DNA of 64,000 nucleotides from the NCBI GenBank assembly GCA_002412885.1, contig DHVX01000072.1, positions 1-64,000 of the forward strand. Direction: 5' to 3'. The stretch comes from Bacteroidales bacterium UBA5197. GTDB lineage: Bacteria; Bacteroidota; Bacteroidia; Bacteroidales; Lentimicrobiaceae. Positions 63,301 to 64,000 of the stretch are shown one piece after another; position 1 is the stretch's first letter; each line of letters starts with the position of its first letter. The position numbers and the translations under genes were made by a program. The notes under the pieces are model-generated. The model did no database searches and was not told the origin of the DNA. It saw nothing but the letters and a program-made list of their open reading frames with translations.

Positions 63301-63447
63301 AGCAAAAAGCACTATTATAAGGTACGTTACGCGCGCGCGTACACAGGAACCTAAAAAGGGAAGGAAAATGCGAATTACGGTGAGGAGGAGATCAAACGCA
63401 AAACGACCCACCCTCTTCAGGATTGGTTCGTTTTGTGCTGATAACAT
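51379..63447 (-). CDS. giant HYR/PKD-repeat surface protein, about 4022 aa
   Basis: From ATG 63447 the product has a long N-region and a hydrophobic signal (YLIIVLFAISLNISAQ). An unknown N-terminal domain and a Gly-rich region (about residues 300-480) follow, then PKD-like repeats (about 490-1540; YTWTVPTGWTITGG type). About twenty HYR-type beta-domains extend from about 1550 to 3860 (DASGNTATCSFNVVVNDD type). A Cys-rich module near 1970-2270 interrupts them. In the last third two HYR types alternate as a ~170-residue pair. The end (DILIRPRPQVDKN) shows no sorting domain. A TTG start at 63492 is possible. It is probably an adhesin or matrix protein. Confidence 0.9.
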   Translation of the reverse strand: MLSAQNEPILKRVGRFAFDLLLTVIRIFLPFLGSCVRARVTYLIIVLFAISLNISAQQSVVLSWPLTSPYEVALPSPVATLSFAAGRSVDSLSFSADFGAVSSGWNTDNLDPEAYYEYQITPAPGTSILINQLNFEVSLSRVNMRTSVQYSYDGFTSQKTQIGHIVYIGTPVPRNLPVKTSLRVAYPQTLSIRFYGWSTVDHNVTFHNRNVSFEGVAFGKDLIADANTDNLEITPEEPVVEPLVKNDNEEIVAENEPLAAMAVGPQDTLIWSGNLVKGVMGSNVYTSSGSFTVPAGVTCLKVEAWGGGGGGSSIQQNNREGGGGGGGAYACGIVTVTPGSTYAVSVGSGGTANINGGNSSFLTILAAGGRGGVNNSATPGIGGPTSSSTGTILHGGGNGAAGSSSSGGGGGGAGSGGAGGNATGATGGTGTAVNGGNGGNGVTGSSNGLSGSNYGGGGSGARKTNDTDRVGGSGASGLVILTYVSSLYNITPGGSFCFGSTVTIGLSGSETGIAYQLYRDGTAVGSLVTGTGSPISFGNQTIAGVYTVQGVLIVGSTSCTRPMTGTVVINVLPTITLGTNPSVCQGVTTANLPYTATFGSPNQYSIDYNAAANAAGFIDITNSALTASPIVLVVPAAAPAGTYLGNLTVRNSTTGCVSVAYPISITINAVPVAPTAAISDRNNFCTDDPGNISLSVTGGSGTTVRWFTGSCGGTSIGTGNPLVIASPTVTTTYYARWETPTCGFSTCASVTVSILPPPATPGSITGNNPVCPGISQTYSIAAVPNASTYNWTVPGGWTITSGNGTTSIQVTTGAAGGTISVTAGNACGTSGTSTMAVTVSPGTPVTPGPITGTAAQCPNLTNQIYSIAAVANATTYTWTVPTGWTITGGAGTNTITVTTGNTGDNGNIAVTAGNSCGTSPASILTVTVGAGTPATPGPITGTTIHCNQQFGQIYSIVAVPNATSYNWTVPVGWTITAGSGTNSITVNTGLTGQNGDITVTAQNACGTSGASSLAVSVNKTPDQAGPILPALTNVCEAGTYNFNVTSPPPAGVTYTWSVPSDWTINSGQLTAAINVTVGATSGNITITPSNTCGNGPSNSLSLIVDLLPLAAGTITGNDVICEGSEQTFSILPVTGASSYVWSVPVGWTINSGQGTTQIVVTAGMASGVVQVIPVNSCGNGTASALNVTVNPLPAAYTGPNGDICVGGTVQIGGPAVSGNTYYWVAVPPDPEMNVNISDPWITPEEDTWYTLLETNTATGCSNTNSVFVQAKQEIEIFLNPTEQTICSGENAYIQIGCNILGAIITWEAILTSGSGVTGYSDGSGNLINQTLTNSSGAPAVVTYYITAKGNSSEECLNKEYVEVTVNPVTTPTISGPSAVCENSGGNVYTTESGMTAYIWTVSGGTITAGQGTMQITVTWNTPGVQTVNLLYDNIYGCTGTSASYNVTVNPIPTATALPATQGPVCPGGTITPIDITSIVSGTNYAWTRDNTVVLTGIPASGSSNPIAGSLNSSQPATLQTTVFNIVATANGCSFTTQAEVIVGDITPPTITCQSSPQVRNANTGGCNYTVVGVELDPVSYGDNCPGSTIRNNFNNLSTLAGAVLPQGTTNIVWTVTAANLQTATCLLTVNVTDNQAPVIINCPVDFTVYTGPGRTTCDQVATWTEPTATDNCGGAVSWVRSHIPGSIFPVGTTTVTYTATDGSGNSATCSFVITVIDNTPPTFTPPANLTIYVNASCSYNAGISITGDVNNEADNCPLGGAQAVFTDNVANGPCPGTFVITRTWTLTDAHSNTTTHNQIITVADNIAPALTVPGNITIQCDQSTLPVLTGQATATDNCGGPVTITYSDNTVPGSCASASTITRTWRAEDCSGNVRTLNQTINVIDNIPPVASIPNVTVACPSNIPPRNINAVTASDNCGSVTVVYLDEVPYGLENQPGYCPYRVDRTYRVTDQCGNYTDVTQVITISSTCGCSPCATSNSFYIVDLDGQPSGTITYYNVEREDKCCDATKEDCVSFNVRIDDDAVGVQISIDGATPSPQDWRIDCESVSIIGNIVCIPGGQFYLFTYCKPGGNKNDFTFTSIPGIVATAEITTRVDCNTQITIENTNVTNPVWNSVFPGFPGQYNGYLSCTTCPNPIFTPDENSPPLILYQVCGGLPASPCIASGVGCDTVTIHVIDSISVTFNVDPGAFCQGNVPDIIATVTPPGVYTLSWYDAYDGSNGTGSIVGTGYGFTPPGPGQYSLEVNGMDGDIPCSQYIYNFDVAPDDVPPVVTAPPDLTLECNDPTNNQQIQDWLSLATATDDHTLNLSIFNDYAGINQTCNSSVLVTFTATDECNNSGTDNATIYIIDTQAPTWNTASGALNRTVECSDATALAAAQALVPSATDLCDPATLVITKTSGAFVPGSCPQAGTYTNTWTATDLCGNVSAVYTQVITITDINAPVWTTLAGSLNRNIDCDDFSALAAAQALLPVATDNCDGTLTPVKTAGALVPGSCANAGSYTNTFVVTDDCGNTSNVFTQIITIYDPNGPILNQPAANLTVECDGSGNTTELNTWLNNNGGAVATDACGPVTWAHNFTTLSDLCGATGSATVIFTATDGCFNSITTSANFTITDTQPPVITCPANVVGQIDPLTCESTTVVLGMATATDACSATGEIVITNNAPSAFPPGVTIVTWTATDACGNSATCQQTVTVEDLIPPTVDCPADVTANADMGHCAANVTVPAPVVTDPCPYTMTNDYTGTANASGNYPVGTTTVTWTITGISGNITTCTQLVTVIDTQAPTISCPDNQLFTALPPDCEYEVTTIPDPGLTDNCGTAALSLSWVALGATPDNGTGSVNGTIFPVGVTTVIYTVTDAAGNFATCQFTVTINDDVPPAFVECPDDITVSNDAGMCHADVIVPEPEVTDPCGEIVSVINDFNNTGNASGRYPIGTTEVKWTITDASNNSTTCMQYITVNDVELPIIDCPDDVLLEATPPDCTIPNVTLSLPAYSDNCDDPVLTWVATGATTGSGTGFVTITTFNVGITVISYTVTDASGNEASCSFNVVVNDDVPPTVVACAPDVTVNADPGSCETEVTVHLPDVYDPCGEIVFISHNSPVGTPEDPSGIYLVGIHTIIWTFTDESGNTSNCTQTITVVDNQFPTLTCPLNVTAIATPPLCEVPDIVLGLPTFGDNCPNPVLTWAATGATTGSGTGFVSITTFNVGTTTITYRVTDASNNVTSCSFTVIVNDEVPPTVITCPEDISVVVPAGSCEIYISVPMPVVDDPCEEIVTIEHDSPYGISSSDASGTYPAGVYIITWTFTDESGNESNCEQEIEVIDDQAPEFTFCPGDLLAQATPPDCEVPNITLDLPIYRDNCADPILTWVATGVTPGSGTGFVNITTFNVGTTVITYTITDASGNTATCTFNVVVNDDVPPTVVTCPPSVTEYADAGLCSTYVTVPAPDVYDPCGEIVSVTHNSFYGISPEDASGIYPVGIHPIIWTFTDESGNTSTCPQTITVIDNQLPVIITCPGDVTAIATPPLCEVPAIVVDDIVFSDNCPNPVLTWTKTGATTGSGSGLVNNTTFNVGVTTVTYTVTDASGNIATCSFTVTVNDQVPPTVITCPADETVNAPADACAAYVSADQPVVDDDCGEIVNWSHNSTYGISSTDASGIYPVGVYVITWTFEDASGNETTCEQIITVVDITPPALTCPPDFSVPADFGEPFATDVPIPAPTYSDACGVEFLSWVMSGATTGASSPPPPNIQVTLLQTLNVGITTFTYTAIDSNGLVSTCSFDVTVLSEPEIDCPLAISVNTDPGVCSATLNPGQPTLISGAEPITWTWAMTGATIASGTGRPVTPDPFTFNVGVTTITWRATNISGFDECVQTITVTDNEVPTFTAPGPFDFCVVNIFSALYDGQPEPDADIIPEAIYLPQFPAGWTRPDWYIINGTTELDLIGITDNCCATNSISWLIEFSGNDPSQPDISGTGQPSLYGPIKLWGTNNYLEVTHTITYSITDCNGNAADPVSVDILIRPRPQVDKN

Positions 63448-64000
63448 CAGCGGCCCTCTTTGGGCTATTCTACTACTGCCGGTTGCCTCCAAGCTGACTG
63501 AAATTCCGGCTGCCTTGCTTTGATCGGTATTTCTACAAGATCAAAAACCTTAATAAGATGAGTGTGTAAGCCTTTGGTTTACCCTATTGCAAAATTGTCT
63601 CTCCCAAAACAAATTGCGGATAAAACCGGGACATTACGCCTCATTTCAAAAAAAGTCAATCAACGCAGTCAATGTTATTAAAAAAAATTTGATATGCTGA
63701 TAATTTTCTGGCATTGTGATGAAACGTGTATTCAACAGTATTGCAATAGTTTAGTACTGAGTCCGGGGGTTGGCTGAGATGTCCGTGAACATGCTTCAAG
63801 CGGACATAATGAAATGAAACACTGCACTTAAGTGAGTGTCCGTAAAAAAATCCAGCCGAATGGTTAGTGAAGAAAAAGGGTATAAAAGCGTCTGCCGAAA
63901 TACTCACAGGGTAACTCGCTGGTAAGGCAGTGCTTACAGTGGGTTCATTTAACACTAGTGAGTAGTTCTTTTCCATACTATACAGTTTTTCTGGCTTTTT
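63448..64000. other. upstream region of the giant gene, no supported gene
   Basis: A minus-strand frame of 106 codons (63656-63976) has no recognisable domain and an unconvincing composition. No exact -7 box was seen on the minus strand before 63447. The stretch may hold the promoter and leader of the giant gene; the window ends here. Confidence 0.4.

Noticed and set aside
63656..63976. Minus-strand 106-codon frame upstream of the giant gene
   Set aside because: No recognisable domain, leader or promoter; more likely leader or spacer DNA.

Overview
The window reads as a chromosome segment of a free-living Bacteroidota (class Bacteroidia-like). The evidence is a type IX secretion C-terminal domain, a CHU_C/gliding-type C-terminus, SprB-like and HYR repeats in giant surface proteins, SG-C lipoproteins, weak Shine-Dalgarno sequences, and repeated TAnnTTTG -7 promoter boxes in front of genes. 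No rRNA, tRNA, CRISPR array or phage was seen.

Layout. 1-5 kb: 3' part of radA, a two-gene secreted pair, cvfB, and a convergent fatty acid desaturase. 5-13 kb: a DEAD-box helicase behind a ~320-base leader, then a nitrite-reduction operon (NirK fused to cytochrome c, a SUMF1-like protein, a SCO copper chaperone), a membrane histidine kinase and a type IX-secreted protein. 13-18 kb: a hemicellulose-type group (CE2-like esterase, GH2 beta-mannosidase, SGNH esterase). 18-19.6 kb: an orphan sigma-54 activator. 19.6-22.1 kb: three AT-rich, minus-strand unknown genes with integron-cassette-like linkers. 22.5-27.4 kb: a stand-alone SecD-head-like protein, a small secreted protein, a sugar/maltose O-acetyltransferase, and GDPD and metallophosphoesterase lipoproteins. 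28-29.7 kb: OsmC / DUF3795 / membrane protein operon. 29.9-35.2 kb: GNAT, MazEF-type toxin-antitoxin, ClC chloride channel, PAP2 phosphatase, exonuclease III.

35.2-36.9 kb is a REP-associated tyrosine transposase (RAYT) inside a cluster of hairpin repeats arranged as inverted pairs. Next comes a serpin lipoprotein. 38.5-63.4 kb is dominated by two giant minus-strand surface proteins (2564 and about 4022 residues) with two smaller secreted proteins between them, separated by repeat-rich non-coding DNA.

Intergenic DNA is rich in dispersed short repeats: stems with differing but self-complementary arms around a constant TTCGAC...AGCTC core, sometimes nested two or three deep; a tandem array of 21-base palindromes; and word-like low-complexity tracts. 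The most interesting items are the RAYT/REPIN-like locus, the nested TTCGAC elements, the cassette-like linkers, and the giant surface-protein cluster whose larger member has no recognisable sorting domain.
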